Source: Flavobacteriales bacterium (GTDB lineage Bacteria > Bacteroidota > Bacteroidia > Flavobacteriales > Flavobacteriaceae). Taken from it: a DNA stretch of 58,338 bases. This document shows, one piece after another, positions 25,871 to 35,400 of the stretch (position 1 is its first letter; each line of letters starts with the position of its first letter). Position numbers and translations under genes: made by a program. The notes below the pieces were generated by a model. It did not search any database and had not been told where the DNA came from. It was given only the letters and a program-made list of their open reading frames with translations. The stretch covers positions 1-58,338 of the forward strand of contig JAMONV010000001.1 of assembly GCA_027066365.1 (NCBI GenBank), given 5' to 3'.

Positions 25871-26632
25871 ATGAAAAGCAAAAATTTTTTCCTGCTAGCC
25901 CTTTCCGCATTGCTCAACGGAAGTTGTATGACCACCATTTTGGTCTATAATCCTACCATGGCAACCGTCCCCGAGCATCAAAACAAAGGCGGCACGAAAG
26001 CACAGGCCGGGATTACGGACGACGGTTTCCAACTTTCCATTTCTCATGCCCTCACAAACCACACTTATATAACCTTGGATTTATCCAACATCAAGGGAGA
26101 AATTGAATCCGACGAATCCTGGACCGATTGGAACGGAACTTTCCATAAAGACATTAAGAAAAATCCCTACAAAATATTTAGTTGGCAAATCGAAGGAGGA
26201 TACTTCTATTCCCAAACCGGTAAAATCACCTACGGAATCGGCTTGGGGGCGGGAGCCAGCTATGTGGATTCCCGATTCTATGAATATACCAATGAACAGC
26301 CAACCGCTATTCCGGATTTTATCGGCACCTTGGCCAAAGTTTCCGTTAATCCGTTCGTGAGTTTCCATTCAGCTCACATAGGACTGGGATTATCCGGCAG
26401 ATTTACCTATGCCACTCGAACCGGCGCTTCAAAATACCCCTTCACCGCCTTATTCTGGGAACCTGCTATCATCATCAAAGGCGGCGGGAAAACCGTCAAA
26501 GCCTATGTGGCATACAATATCAATTCTTGTTTGTATAAAAATATTTACGATAAATTTAGATACAGGCAAATGAATTTAATGCTGGGATTGGACGTGGATC
26601 CGGTAAAATTGTTCAAGAAGAAAAATAAATAA
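25871..26632 (+). CDS. Uncharacterised envelope protein
   Basis: Not recognised. The 253-residue product starts with a hydrophobic signal (MKSKNFFLLALSALLNGSC). The Cys could be lipidated, but the lipobox LNGSC lacks the usual Leu at -3. The body has alternating strands with Gly/aromatic residues (ITYGIGLGAGASYV, HIGLGLSGRFTYAT), suggesting a small beta-barrel or beta-sandwich. The start at 25871 is chosen because it opens the signal sequence; an in-frame ATG at 25844 adds nine polar residues. The gene stands alone between kbl and the convergent ddl, with no clear promoter or terminator. Confidence 0.55.
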   Translation: MKSKNFFLLALSALLNGSCMTTILVYNPTMATVPEHQNKGGTKAQAGITDDGFQLSISHALTNHTYITLDLSNIKGEIESDESWTDWNGTFHKDIKKNPYKIFSWQIEGGYFYSQTGKITYGIGLGAGASYVDSRFYEYTNEQPTAIPDFIGTLAKVSVNPFVSFHSAHIGLGLSGRFTYATRTGASKYPFTALFWEPAIIIKGGGKTVKAYVAYNINSCLYKNIYDKFRYRQMNLMLGLDVDPVKLFKKKNK

Positions 26633-26659
26633 ATTCCCTAGCGCAAACCCTATCAAAAT

Positions 26660-27631
26660 TCAAGACATTACCGATTCCAAAATATCCCTAAATACCGTTT
26701 GCAAATCCTTGCCGGCTTGGCGAATTTGCTGCGGTAATATACTTGCCGGCGTTAAACCCGGAACCATATTGATTTCCAAAAAATACGGCACTCCGTCACG
26801 CAAAATATACTCGGCACGGGAAACGCCTTCCAGTTCCAAAATTTCGTAAACGCGACGCGCCGTTTCGCTCAAAATATCTTCCTCGAATTCCGCCAATGGT
26901 GCCGGCGTAATCTCTTGCGCCTTCCCTTCATACTTGGCTTCATAATCAAAGAATTCATTTTCCGGTATAATTTCGGTTATAGGAAATACTTCGGTCTTAC
27001 CGTTTAATTTTATCACCCCGATCGAAAATTCCCGCCCGGCGATATACTCCTCTATTAAAATTTCCACATCTTCACGAAATGCCAATTCAATAGCCCGCAT
27101 CAATTCTCCTTCGGCATGCACCAACGAAATACCATAGCTCGACCCCGCTTTATTCGGCTTCACAATCAGCGGATAACCCACTTTTTCCCGAATCAAAGCC
27201 AAATCTATAACGTCTTTTTTATGCAAAAATACCGATTGAGCCACCGGAATACCATAAGCCTTCACCACCGAAAGCGTATATTTTTTATTGAAAGTCAATG
27301 CCATTTTATCAAAAGCGGCCGAAGTATGCGGAATCCCCAACATTTCCCAATATGCAGGCAAAGCTCCGTCTTCTCCGGGATGACCGTGAATCGCATTAAA
27401 AACGGCATCAAAACGTATTTTCTCTCCTTCCGCCATCACTCCGAAATCGTTTTTGTCAATCGGATATTTTTTTCCGTCTAGCTCGGTATACCATGCTTCC
27501 GGTGAGATGATTACGGGATATAAATCGTAGCGATCGGCAGGCAAATTCTCCAAAACGGTCCGACCGCTCAGCAACGAAATCTCGTATTCGGACGAATATC
27601 CGCCCATAGCAACGGCTATCTTTTTTTTCAT
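26660..27631 (-). CDS. ddl: D-alanine--D-alanine ligase
   Basis: An ATP-grasp ligase that makes D-Ala-D-Ala for peptidoglycan in the cytoplasm. The 323-residue protein shows the N-terminal GGYSSEYEISLLSG, HGHPGEDGALPAYWEMLGIP, the ATP-grasp PLIVKPNKAGSSYG and the C-terminal metal-binding YFLEINMVPGLTPASILPQ. The start overlaps the flippase stop by 4 bases, so both cell-envelope genes are expressed together from the promoter near 29100. Confidence 0.95.
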   Translation of the reverse strand: MKKKIAVAMGGYSSEYEISLLSGRTVLENLPADRYDLYPVIISPEAWYTELDGKKYPIDKNDFGVMAEGEKIRFDAVFNAIHGHPGEDGALPAYWEMLGIPHTSAAFDKMALTFNKKYTLSVVKAYGIPVAQSVFLHKKDVIDLALIREKVGYPLIVKPNKAGSSYGISLVHAEGELMRAIELAFREDVEILIEEYIAGREFSIGVIKLNGKTEVFPITEIIPENEFFDYEAKYEGKAQEITPAPLAEFEEDILSETARRVYEILELEGVSRAEYILRDGVPYFLEINMVPGLTPASILPQQIRQAGKDLQTVFRDILESVMS

Positions 27632-29076
27632 CGGGATAAATTTTTTAATAATTGTCGTATGGTTTTTTGTTCCAATAAATAAACGAACAATGAAAATACG
27701 AGCAACAATAAAATCTTAACCGTCCAATTCATATAAAAATACCGGTAAACAACAAAAGATATCATAGCGGACAAAATCACATATACCGAAATTTTGCCGA
27801 TAGCATAAGGAACGGGAAAATAACGGCGACCCGTAACATAAGAAACAAGGGTCATCACCGAATAAGCCGCCAGCGTGGCCCACGCCGAAGCCATAAAACC
27901 CCATCGCGGAATGCAATAAATATTAATCAGCACCGTAATCACCGCCCCAATTGCCGAAAACAGCGTACCGAACAAAGTCTTATGCGCCAATTTATACCAA
28001 ATCGATAAATTAAAATAAATGCCCAAAAAAAGATAAGCCAACAAAATTACGGGAACAATATCCAAAGCTTCCAAATAAGCAACATTCCTGATAAAAATCC
28101 TTACGATCCAAGGCAAAAACACAATCACCGACATCATAAGCAACGAGGCCGACAACACATATCCCGACATAATCACCGCATATTGCCGCTTGGCATCGGG
28201 ATGCTTGCTCTGATTGAAATAAAAAGGCTCCGCACCCAACCTGAAAGCCGTAATATACAACACCATAAATACCCCGATTTTATAAACCGCCGCATAGGAA
28301 CCCATCACCTCGGGTCCGGCCAATTTATCCAAAGCAATTTTATCGAAATTTTCATTAATAATGTAAAAAACTCCCGCCACCATCACCGGCAAACCGTAGC
28401 CAATCATCCGACCCCACAATGCAGCGTCAAACCCCACACCGATTTTAAACAATGAAGGCAAAAACATCAAAAACACCCAGCCCGAAGCAATTAAATTGGC
28501 CAGAAAAATATAATACACTTTGGAATGGGAAAAGAACCAGCCCCCCGCCACCGATTGAGAATCAAGCCACCGGCTCATGCCCAACAAAAAAATTACATTA
28601 AAAACGGCATAAATAACCGTATGTGACAAGCGATAAAATGCAAAACGGTAAGGCCGGTGCATCACCCGCAACCATGCATAAGGAATCACCATCAAGGTAT
28701 CAAGCAACAAAATCAACAAAAATATCCAATAAATATCCTTCGACACACCTATCCACCGGCTGATTCCGTCCTTGAAAAACCATAATAATCCCGTAAAAAA
28801 AAGTGAACTGATCAGCAATGAAGTAAAAGCCGTACGTAGTACCCGGCGATCGCGATCAAGCATCGTAAAAAAACGGAAAAACGCCGTTTCCATGCCATAG
28901 GTAAAAAGCACATTAAAAAAAGCTATATAAACGTAAAACTTAGTGTTAACCGAATAAGAAGCGGGCAACAAAACCTTCGTATGCAAACTCACCAAAAGCA
29001 CATTCACTACCCGAGGCAATACCGAAGCCAAACCGTAAATCAGCGTGTCGCGAGCAAATCTCTTGTAAACATTCAC
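27628..29076 (-). CDS. MOP-superfamily oligosaccharide flippase
   Basis: A 482-residue integral membrane protein with about 14 hydrophobic helices, of the polysaccharide transporter (PST/Wzx-like) branch of the MOP superfamily. Such proteins turn lipid-linked sugars across the inner membrane. The N-terminal FARDTLIYGLASVLPRVVN and the absence of the MurJ arginine-rich pattern favour a Wzx-like flippase, though a lipid II role cannot be excluded given the coupling to ddl. A -7 box lies 21 bases before the start at 29076. Confidence 0.85.
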   Translation of the reverse strand: MNVYKRFARDTLIYGLASVLPRVVNVLLVSLHTKVLLPASYSVNTKFYVYIAFFNVLFTYGMETAFFRFFTMLDRDRRVLRTAFTSLLISSLFFTGLLWFFKDGISRWIGVSKDIYWIFLLILLLDTLMVIPYAWLRVMHRPYRFAFYRLSHTVIYAVFNVIFLLGMSRWLDSQSVAGGWFFSHSKVYYIFLANLIASGWVFLMFLPSLFKIGVGFDAALWGRMIGYGLPVMVAGVFYIINENFDKIALDKLAGPEVMGSYAAVYKIGVFMVLYITAFRLGAEPFYFNQSKHPDAKRQYAVIMSGYVLSASLLMMSVIVFLPWIVRIFIRNVAYLEALDIVPVILLAYLFLGIYFNLSIWYKLAHKTLFGTLFSAIGAVITVLINIYCIPRWGFMASAWATLAAYSVMTLVSYVTGRRYFPVPYAIGKISVYVILSAMISFVVYRYFYMNWTVKILLLLVFSLFVYLLEQKTIRQLLKNLSR

Positions 29077-29096
29077 CGGAACGGGTCAATTTGATA

Positions 29097-29104
29097 CAAA
29101 TGTA
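29097..29104 (-). promoter_or_regulatory. -7 box of the flippase-ddl operon
   Basis: The minus strand reads TACATTTG, matching TAnnTTTG, 20 bases before the flippase ATG. Confidence 0.5.
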
Positions 29105-29161
29105 AGCAAATTATCGCTGACCACCGGACTTATATCCCTTTCTTCTGCTCAAAACTTTAAG

Positions 29162-29650
29162 TCATAACCTCTTCGGCTCGCCATAAAACAATTCTTTCCA
29201 CTTCGCCGCTATCAATTCATTCCAGCTCAACGCATCAAATTCCACCCCGAAAATCCCCGACGTAGGCAAATTCCAAATCTTCTCTTCCTTATAACGATTT
29301 ACCCAATCGGTCAAATCGGGATTGTGCCCCACAAGAAGAACCGTATCGGCCGTTTCCGGCAAACCCGACAAAACATCAAACAAATCCTCCCCGGTACCGA
29401 AATAAATAACACTTTCTTCCCTAACGGGAATGGTTTCACCCAAAATCTCCCGCATTATCATTGCCGTTTCTTTCGCCCGCCTCGCCGGACTGGTAACAAT
29501 CAAATCCGGCCGGATCCCTTGCGCCTTCAAAAATCGACCTATTTTCTTCGTGCGCCTCTTCCCCTTCCTCAACAACGGACGCTCCAAATCACTCCACCGA
29601 GGATTCTCCCACGACGACTTTCCGTGCCGCATCACCAATACTCTTTTCAT
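29162..29650 (-). CDS. sixA: SixA-like histidine phosphatase
   Basis: A compact 162-residue phosphatase of the histidine-phosphatase superfamily. The catalytic RHG is at residues 8-10 (VMRHGKSSW), and VTSPARRAKETA and VLLVGHNPDLT supply the second Arg and second His. SixA in E. coli removes phosphate from phosphohistidine of signalling or PTS proteins; the substrate here is not known. Its start overlaps the antiporter stop by 4 bases. Confidence 0.85.
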   Translation of the reverse strand: MKRVLVMRHGKSSWENPRWSDLERPLLRKGKRRTKKIGRFLKAQGIRPDLIVTSPARRAKETAMIMREILGETIPVREESVIYFGTGEDLFDVLSGLPETADTVLLVGHNPDLTDWVNRYKEEKIWNLPTSGIFGVEFDALSWNELIAAKWKELFYGEPKRL

Positions 29651-30936
29651 GGCATCCCGGGTTTATCGGTTCGATCGCGCCATTCCCATTTGTCTATCAC
29701 GGCATTATCTTCGGTGAAACTCCCATGATCAAAGTTCTCGATAAATTCGAATTCTTCCTCCGTCGTTTTCTTGCCCGAAATCATCAAGCCCAACATCATC
29801 AATAATGCCGAACCCAAAATCACAAACGAAATTACCTCACCGAACTCCGGAATCTGTAAATGCCCGGGAATTTGAAAATATAACAAAACCGTAATCAAAC
29901 CGCGCGGCGCCATAAACACCTCAGGAAAAATACTCTCCGACTTATAAAACAACTTCAAATTAATATAACGAACCGCAAAAGTCAACAATAATATCAACGA
30001 ACCCATAATCACCACATCCCGGTGAGCCAATGCCCCCACATCAATAATCACGCCGAACAAAACAAAAAAGAAAGTGCGTATCAAAAAAGCCGTCTCAAAC
30101 GTTACAATTTTAAATTGCTCCCGTACTTCATCTATCTTGTCTTCAAAATATATTTTGCGCAAATACCCTTTGAAAAAAATACTATAGTTCTCCAACATCA
30201 ATCCGAAAATCAATATCAATATCAAAGATGACAAATGCAAAATTTTACCCAGCACAAACAAACCCGTCAAAATCGATAAAAACAGAAAAAATTTGATTTT
30301 GGTCGTAATATTTTCAAACAAAAAAATCAAAACATAACCCACCAACAACGAAATAACAAGTGTAATAAGCAAGCCGAACCCGACTTTGGTCAACACATGA
30401 CCGCCCGCATGTTGCATTTGCATGGCAATATCAAAAACCAAAATTCCCAATATATCGCTGAATGTAGCTTCGTAAATAAGAAACTCTTTTTTGTCTTCGT
30501 CTAAATTCATCACACTCGGAATCACAATGGCACTACTCACCACCGATAGCGGAACCGCATTGAGATAAGCCGTCGTAAAATCATCACTTAATCCGAAATA
30601 ATAAATCATACCTGCAATGGCAAAGGAAGTTGCCAACAAAATCACTAGCGCCGTAAAAAAGGCCCTGAAAATCATCGGCAATTTCTCCCGCGTAATTTTC
30701 AAATCCAATGCCGCTTCCAATACAATCAACAATAATCCTATTAATCCCAAGATGCTCACATACATCGTCATATCGGGAACTTCAAAACCGAAATATCGCG
30801 CGCCGTAATGCAAACCCATTCCGGTCAAAATCAATAATAATACCGACGGAATTCTGATCCGCCTTGAAATTAAATCGAAAATATAGGAAAAAATCACTAA
30901 CAAACTGATTCCCAATACGATATAATACCCAACCAT
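29647..30936 (-). CDS. Monovalent cation:proton antiporter (CPA family)
   Basis: A 429-residue inner-membrane protein with about 12 hydrophobic helices, of the sodium/hydrogen exchanger family. VPLSVVSSAIVIPSVMNLDEDKKEF resembles the core unwound-helix region of CPA antiporters, and MAPRGLITVLLYFQIPGHLQ is a conserved late segment with the Arg seen in CPA1/CPA2 members. It exchanges Na+ or K+ for protons. It lacks C-terminal RCK/TrkA-N domains; the tail is short, acidic and cytoplasmic. It lies 3 bases after the diacylglycerol-kinase stop. Confidence 0.85.
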   Translation of the reverse strand: MVGYYIVLGISLLVIFSYIFDLISRRIRIPSVLLLILTGMGLHYGARYFGFEVPDMTMYVSILGLIGLLLIVLEAALDLKITREKLPMIFRAFFTALVILLATSFAIAGMIYYFGLSDDFTTAYLNAVPLSVVSSAIVIPSVMNLDEDKKEFLIYEATFSDILGILVFDIAMQMQHAGGHVLTKVGFGLLITLVISLLVGYVLIFLFENITTKIKFFLFLSILTGLFVLGKILHLSSLILILIFGLMLENYSIFFKGYLRKIYFEDKIDEVREQFKIVTFETAFLIRTFFFVLFGVIIDVGALAHRDVVIMGSLILLLTFAVRYINLKLFYKSESIFPEVFMAPRGLITVLLYFQIPGHLQIPEFGEVISFVILGSALLMMLGLMISGKKTTEEEFEFIENFDHGSFTEDNAVIDKWEWRDRTDKPGMP

Positions 30937-30939
30937 ACC

Positions 30940-31302
30940 TTATAAATATTTTAAAATCAATACAATAAAAACCGTCAATCCGGCCACCGCCGCCCAACCC
31001 ACGGCACCCGCCGCGATATCTTTAACATCCCTTATTCGCTCATCAAACGACGGCGAAACCACATCCGCCAAACGTTCTACCGATGTATTCATCGTCTCCG
31101 TCATTAAAATTCCACCCCATGCCAAAACAAACAAGCCCCAATCCGCAGGTGAAAAATGGAAATAAAAACCGGCTGCCGATGTTAATATCATCACTCCGAA
31201 CTGCACCGCAAAACTATGTTCACCGAACATCAATCGCATACCGCGCAAGACATAAACCACCGCCTTGACTCGTCCCTTAACAAAAGATTCTTTGGTTTTC
31301 AT
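30940..31302 (-). CDS. Diacylglycerol kinase / undecaprenol kinase family protein
   Basis: A small membrane kinase of 120 residues of the DgkA family with three hydrophobic helices. The family active-site pattern is seen as TETMNTSVERLADVV followed by DVKDIAAGAVGWAAVAG. Members phosphorylate diacylglycerol or undecaprenol; in Gram-positives the same fold is an undecaprenol kinase, so the lipid substrate is uncertain. First gene of a three-gene minus-strand operon with the antiporter and SixA-like phosphatase. A one-mismatch -7 box is at 31322-31329. Confidence 0.88.
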   Translation of the reverse strand: MKTKESFVKGRVKAVVYVLRGMRLMFGEHSFAVQFGVMILTSAAGFYFHFSPADWGLFVLAWGGILMTETMNTSVERLADVVSPSFDERIRDVKDIAAGAVGWAAVAGLTVFIVLILKYL

Positions 31303-31321
31303 CTTTGCTTCTTCGGATTTT

Positions 31322-31329
31322 TAAAGATA
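31322..31329 (-). promoter_or_regulatory. Possible -7 box of the kinase-antiporter-phosphatase operon
   Basis: The minus strand reads TATCTTTA, one mismatch from TAnnTTTG, 19 bases before the ATG at 31302. Confidence 0.35.
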
Positions 31330-31354
31330 ATGAATTATTTCCAATCGAAAAGAT

Positions 31355-32065
31355 TCATCCCGGCCGCATTTCGGCCAAATAATCTCCCGTTGCCTCCTCC
31401 TCTATTACAATTTCAAAATGAAAACCCGCTTCGACGGCCCATCTATAAAAAGTCTCTCTATCAAAATATATCCACGGAAAAGGACGCTGACATAAATGTT
31501 TGTATTTCAAATAAAACATCACTTCACCGTAATACCTTTCTTGCGGAAAAGTCAAGCCGAACATTTCATAAATATAATCGACAGGCGAAAAATGAATTAA
31601 TGCCTTGCCTTCCTTATTTAGCACCGAACGGATTTTTTTGAAAAACGCAGGCATCCTTTGCAAGGATTCAACCATACCCGCACCGTTCATTAAAAACAAT
31701 AACGTGTCGAATTTTTCATGTTCCGGCATTTCAAAAAAATCCGTATGCAAAATATTGTTCACGCCTCGTTTTTTCATCGCTTTCACGGCTAGCGCCGAAC
31801 GTTCCAAAGCCGTAACCCGCGATCCCGCTTCCTGCAACGCCAAAACATGACTTCCCGCTCCCGCTCCTACATCCAAAATTTTCCCTTCCGACATCAATAA
31901 AGCAACACGTTCATGAACAGGCATATTTTCAAAAGAACGAAACAGGTAAGCCGTCCTGAATATTTCCGGCGGCGAAACGGAAGTCCAGGATATCAAATCA
32001 TGCGGCCGCCCCGCCAAATAATCCCGAATGGCCAAGCCAAAAAGATCATTGTGATATTCCGTCAT
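31355..32065 (-). CDS. Class I SAM-dependent methyltransferase
   Basis: A 236-residue Rossmann-fold methyltransferase. SAM-binding motif I is ILDVGAGAGSHVLALQEAG, with an acidic motif II in VTALERSALAVKAMKKRG and HTDFFEMPEHEKFDTLLFLMNG as motifs III/IV. The substrate is unknown; a small-molecule or ubiquinone-like target is only a guess. An in-frame ATG at 32110 would place the start upstream of, and translation through, the terminator hairpin at 32081-32107 that ends the rpoC operon, so 32065 is preferred. No clear promoter box was found for it. Confidence 0.8.
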   Translation of the reverse strand: MTEYHNDLFGLAIRDYLAGRPHDLISWTSVSPPEIFRTAYLFRSFENMPVHERVALLMSEGKILDVGAGAGSHVLALQEAGSRVTALERSALAVKAMKKRGVNNILHTDFFEMPEHEKFDTLLFLMNGAGMVESLQRMPAFFKKIRSVLNKEGKALIHFSPVDYIYEMFGLTFPQERYYGEVMFYLKYKHLCQRPFPWIYFDRETFYRWAVEAGFHFEIVIEEEATGDYLAEMRPG

Positions 32066-32080
32066 ATCCGTCGAATATAA

Positions 32081-32107
32081 CAAAACCGCCCGAAATTGGC
32101 GGTTTTG
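32081..32107 (-). terminator. Terminator of the tuf-rpoBC-DUF3467 superoperon
   Basis: CAAAACCGCC (32081-32090) and GGCGGTTTTG (32098-32107) form a perfect 10-bp stem with a 7-base loop; on the minus strand the last arm ends in TTTTG and continues TTATA. It starts 12 bases after the DUF3467 stop. Confidence 0.75.
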
Positions 32108-32119
32108 CATTGGTTTTTC

Positions 32120-32434
32120 TTAAGCTTCGCCGGCAGGACCGAAAGAAATCGGCGGACCTTGCGGCGAATCGTTATATTCCTTAATGGTTCCGTGAGTAGT
32201 TTCAAAACGTCGAACATTCTCTTGCAAAGCGCGCAGGAATTTTTTGGCGTGTTGCGGCGTCAAAATAATTCTCGAACGCACTTTGGCTTTGGGAACTCCC
32301 GGCATAATACTCACAAAATCAATAACAAACTCCGAAACCGAATGATTGATAATGGCCAAGTTACTATAGATTCCTTGCGCCACATCATCGGTTACTTCGA
32401 TATTGATTTGCTGCTTGGAAGGTTTTCCGTTCAT
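32120..32434 (-). CDS. DUF3467 domain protein
   Basis: A small soluble protein of 104 residues covering the whole DUF3467 family (IEVTDDVAQGIYSNLAIINHS, FVSIMPGVPKAKVRSRIILTP, AKKFLRALQENVRRFE). No enzyme motif is visible and the function is unknown. It lies 39 bases after rpoC and just before the operon terminator, so it is made together with RNA polymerase, EF-Tu and ribosomal proteins. The same placement after rpoC is common in Bacteroidota, suggesting a housekeeping role linked to transcription or translation. Confidence 0.85.
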   Translation of the reverse strand: MNGKPSKQQINIEVTDDVAQGIYSNLAIINHSVSEFVIDFVSIMPGVPKAKVRSRIILTPQHAKKFLRALQENVRRFETTHGTIKEYNDSPQGPPISFGPAGEA

Positions 32435-32473
32435 GATAATAATGTTTTATAGGTTTTTAATCTTCCGCAAAAT

Positions 32474-35400
32474 TTATCGGCTTTCGGTTTTCTCTTGTTC
32501 CATTTCTTCGTCCGGTTGAACCGGTGATACGATAATTTTGTCGAATTGTCGCATCCCCGTTCCGGCTGGAATTTTCTTACCAACGATCACATTTTCTTTC
32601 AAGCCTTCCAAGTAATCGACTTTTGCCGCTACGGCTGCTTCGTTCAACACTTTGGTGGTTTCTTGGAACGATGCCGCGGAAATCCATGATTTGGTTTGTA
32701 ATGCGGCGCGCGTAATTCCCTGCAATACGGGACGCCCCGTAGCAGGACGCGCATCGCGCACCACCGGCGGGCGTTTGTCTTCGCGTTTCAAACGCGAATA
32801 TTCGTCGCGCCATTGGCGCAAACTGATAATGGCACCCGCTTTCATGGTCGTCGAATCGCCCGGATCTTCCACCACTTTCATATTGTAAATGCGATCGTTC
32901 TCGTCGATAAATTCGTCTTTGTGGACATACTCGCCCGGCAAGAAGTTCGTATCTCCCGGATCCACCACTTCCACTTTACGCATCATTTGGCGAACCACTA
33001 TCTCAAAGTGCTTGTCGTTAATATTTACATTCTGACGGCGGTAAACCTCTTGAATTTCGTTCACCAAATACTGCTGAACGGCCGAAATACCCTTGATTTT
33101 CAATATATCGTTCGGTGTAATAACACCGTCGGAAAGCGGCGTTCCGGCACGCACATAATCATTCTCTTGAACCAATAACATTTGACTCGAAAGTTTGACC
33201 AAATATTTTTTCTTCTCACCGGTTTTACTCTCGACGATAATTTCCTGATTACCGCGCTTGCGTTTTCCGAATTTCACCACGCCGTCAATTTCGGAAACCA
33301 CTGCGGGATTGGAAGGATTTCGTGCTTCAAACAATTCCGTAACACGAGGCAAACCTCCCGTAATATCCCCCGCACGTGCCGAACGACGCGGAATCTTGGC
33401 AATAATCGTTCCGGGAATTATCTTCGCTCCTTCCTTAACGGCTACACGCGCTCCCGTAGGCAAGTTGTAAGTTTTGACAACATCACCGGTTTTCGGATCC
33501 ACAATATCAATAGCCGGCAACAGTTTATTGTTCTTAGTTTCCTTAATAACGATTTCCTTCTTATTGGTGGATTCATCGATTTCCACATCAAAGTTGATAC
33601 TCTGAACCATGCTGTTATAAACCACTTTACCGGCCGCTTCGGAAATAATCACGCTGTTATGCGGATCCCATTCGGCGATTACTTCGCCTTTTTTAACCTT
33701 CTCACCCGGGTTTTTATACAAGAACGAACCGTAATATAAGGGGTGTTTACTCAATACCGCACCGGTTTTTTCACCGATTATTTTCACTTCGGCGGCGCGC
33801 GACACAACAATTTTCACCGGTTCGCCTTTATCGTTAAAGCCGTCGATTGTTCGTAAATCGGTCATTTGCAAAATGCCATCGGACTTGGCTTGCAAGGTTT
33901 TTTCTTCGGCTTTGGTGCCTGCCGTTCCCCCTTGGTGGAAGGTTCGCAAGGTTAACTGCGTTCCGGGCTCGCCAATGGATTGAGCGGCAATAACGCCCAC
34001 CGCTTCTCCCAATTGAACCATCTTGCCTGTGGCCAAATTACGCCCGTAGCACTTGGCACAAACACCACGTTTGGCTTCACAGGTCAACGGCGAACGCACT
34101 TCCACACTCTCAATACCCGCTTCTTCGATTTTGGCAACAATTTCTTCGGTGATTTCCTGTCCTTCTCCAATGATTAACTCGCCGGTTTTCGGATGATATA
34201 AATCATTCAAAACCACACGTCCCAAAATACGACTACCCAAAGACTCCACTATGCGGTTATTTTTTTCGATAGCCGTCACTTTGATTCCTCGAAGTGTGCC
34301 ACAATCTTCTTCATTAATAACCACATCTTGCGACACATCCACCAAACGACGTGTCAAATAACCGGCATCCGCCGTTTTTAACGCCGTATCGGCCAAACCT
34401 TTACGCGCACCGTGCGTCGAAATAAAGTATTCCTGAATGGTCAATCCTTCCTTAAAGTTACTCAAAATCGGGTTTTCGATAACTTCTTCACTGGCCGCCG
34501 TAGATTTTTTTGGCTTAGCCATCAAACCACGCATCCCGATTAGCTGACGAATCTGTTCTTTCGAGCCGCGAGCACCCGAATCCAGCATCATAAATACCGA
34601 ATTGAAGCCCTGATCGTCGTTTTTCAACTTGTTATAAACCACGCTGATCAACAAAGCATTGGCATGAGACCATACGTCAACCGTTTTATTGTATTTTTCT
34701 TTTCGTGAAATATTTCCGGCTTGATAATTCATGGCTATTTCGTCCACTTCTTCCTTGGCCCGACGAATAATCTCTTCTTTTTCTTCCGGTACTTCGATAT
34801 TAGCCAAGGTGAAAGACAATCCTCCTTCAAATGCTTTACGGAAACCCAATGCCTTAATGTCATCCAAAAACTTCGACGTGGTCGGTATATCCTTGGTTTT
34901 TAATATCTTGGTAATAATCCTCTTGAGTGCTTTTTTACTCAATACTTCATTAAAAAAGCCCACTCCTTCCGGCACAAGCTCATTGAAAATCACACGCCCT
35001 GCCGTGGTTTTCACCATGTGCCTTACCGGCTTTCCGCTTTCATCGATATCATCCACCATCACCTCAATGGATGCATGGATATCCAATTTGCCTTGATCCA
35101 AAGCAATTTTCACTTCTTCGGGACCATAAAACTTCATTCCTTCGCCTCTGACCGGATGTTCGGGCGTAGATTTTCTTTCTTTGGTCATATAATACAATCC
35201 CAATACCATATCTTGCGACGGAACGGTAATAGGTTCGCCGTTGGCGGGATTCAAAATGTTTTGCGAAGCCAACATCAATAAATGCGATTCCAAAATCGCT
35301 TCCGGCCCCAAAGGAAGATGAACCGCCATTTGGTCACCGTCGAAGTCGGCATTGAAGGCCGTACAAACAAGCGGATGCAATCGAATGGCTTTGCCTTCGA

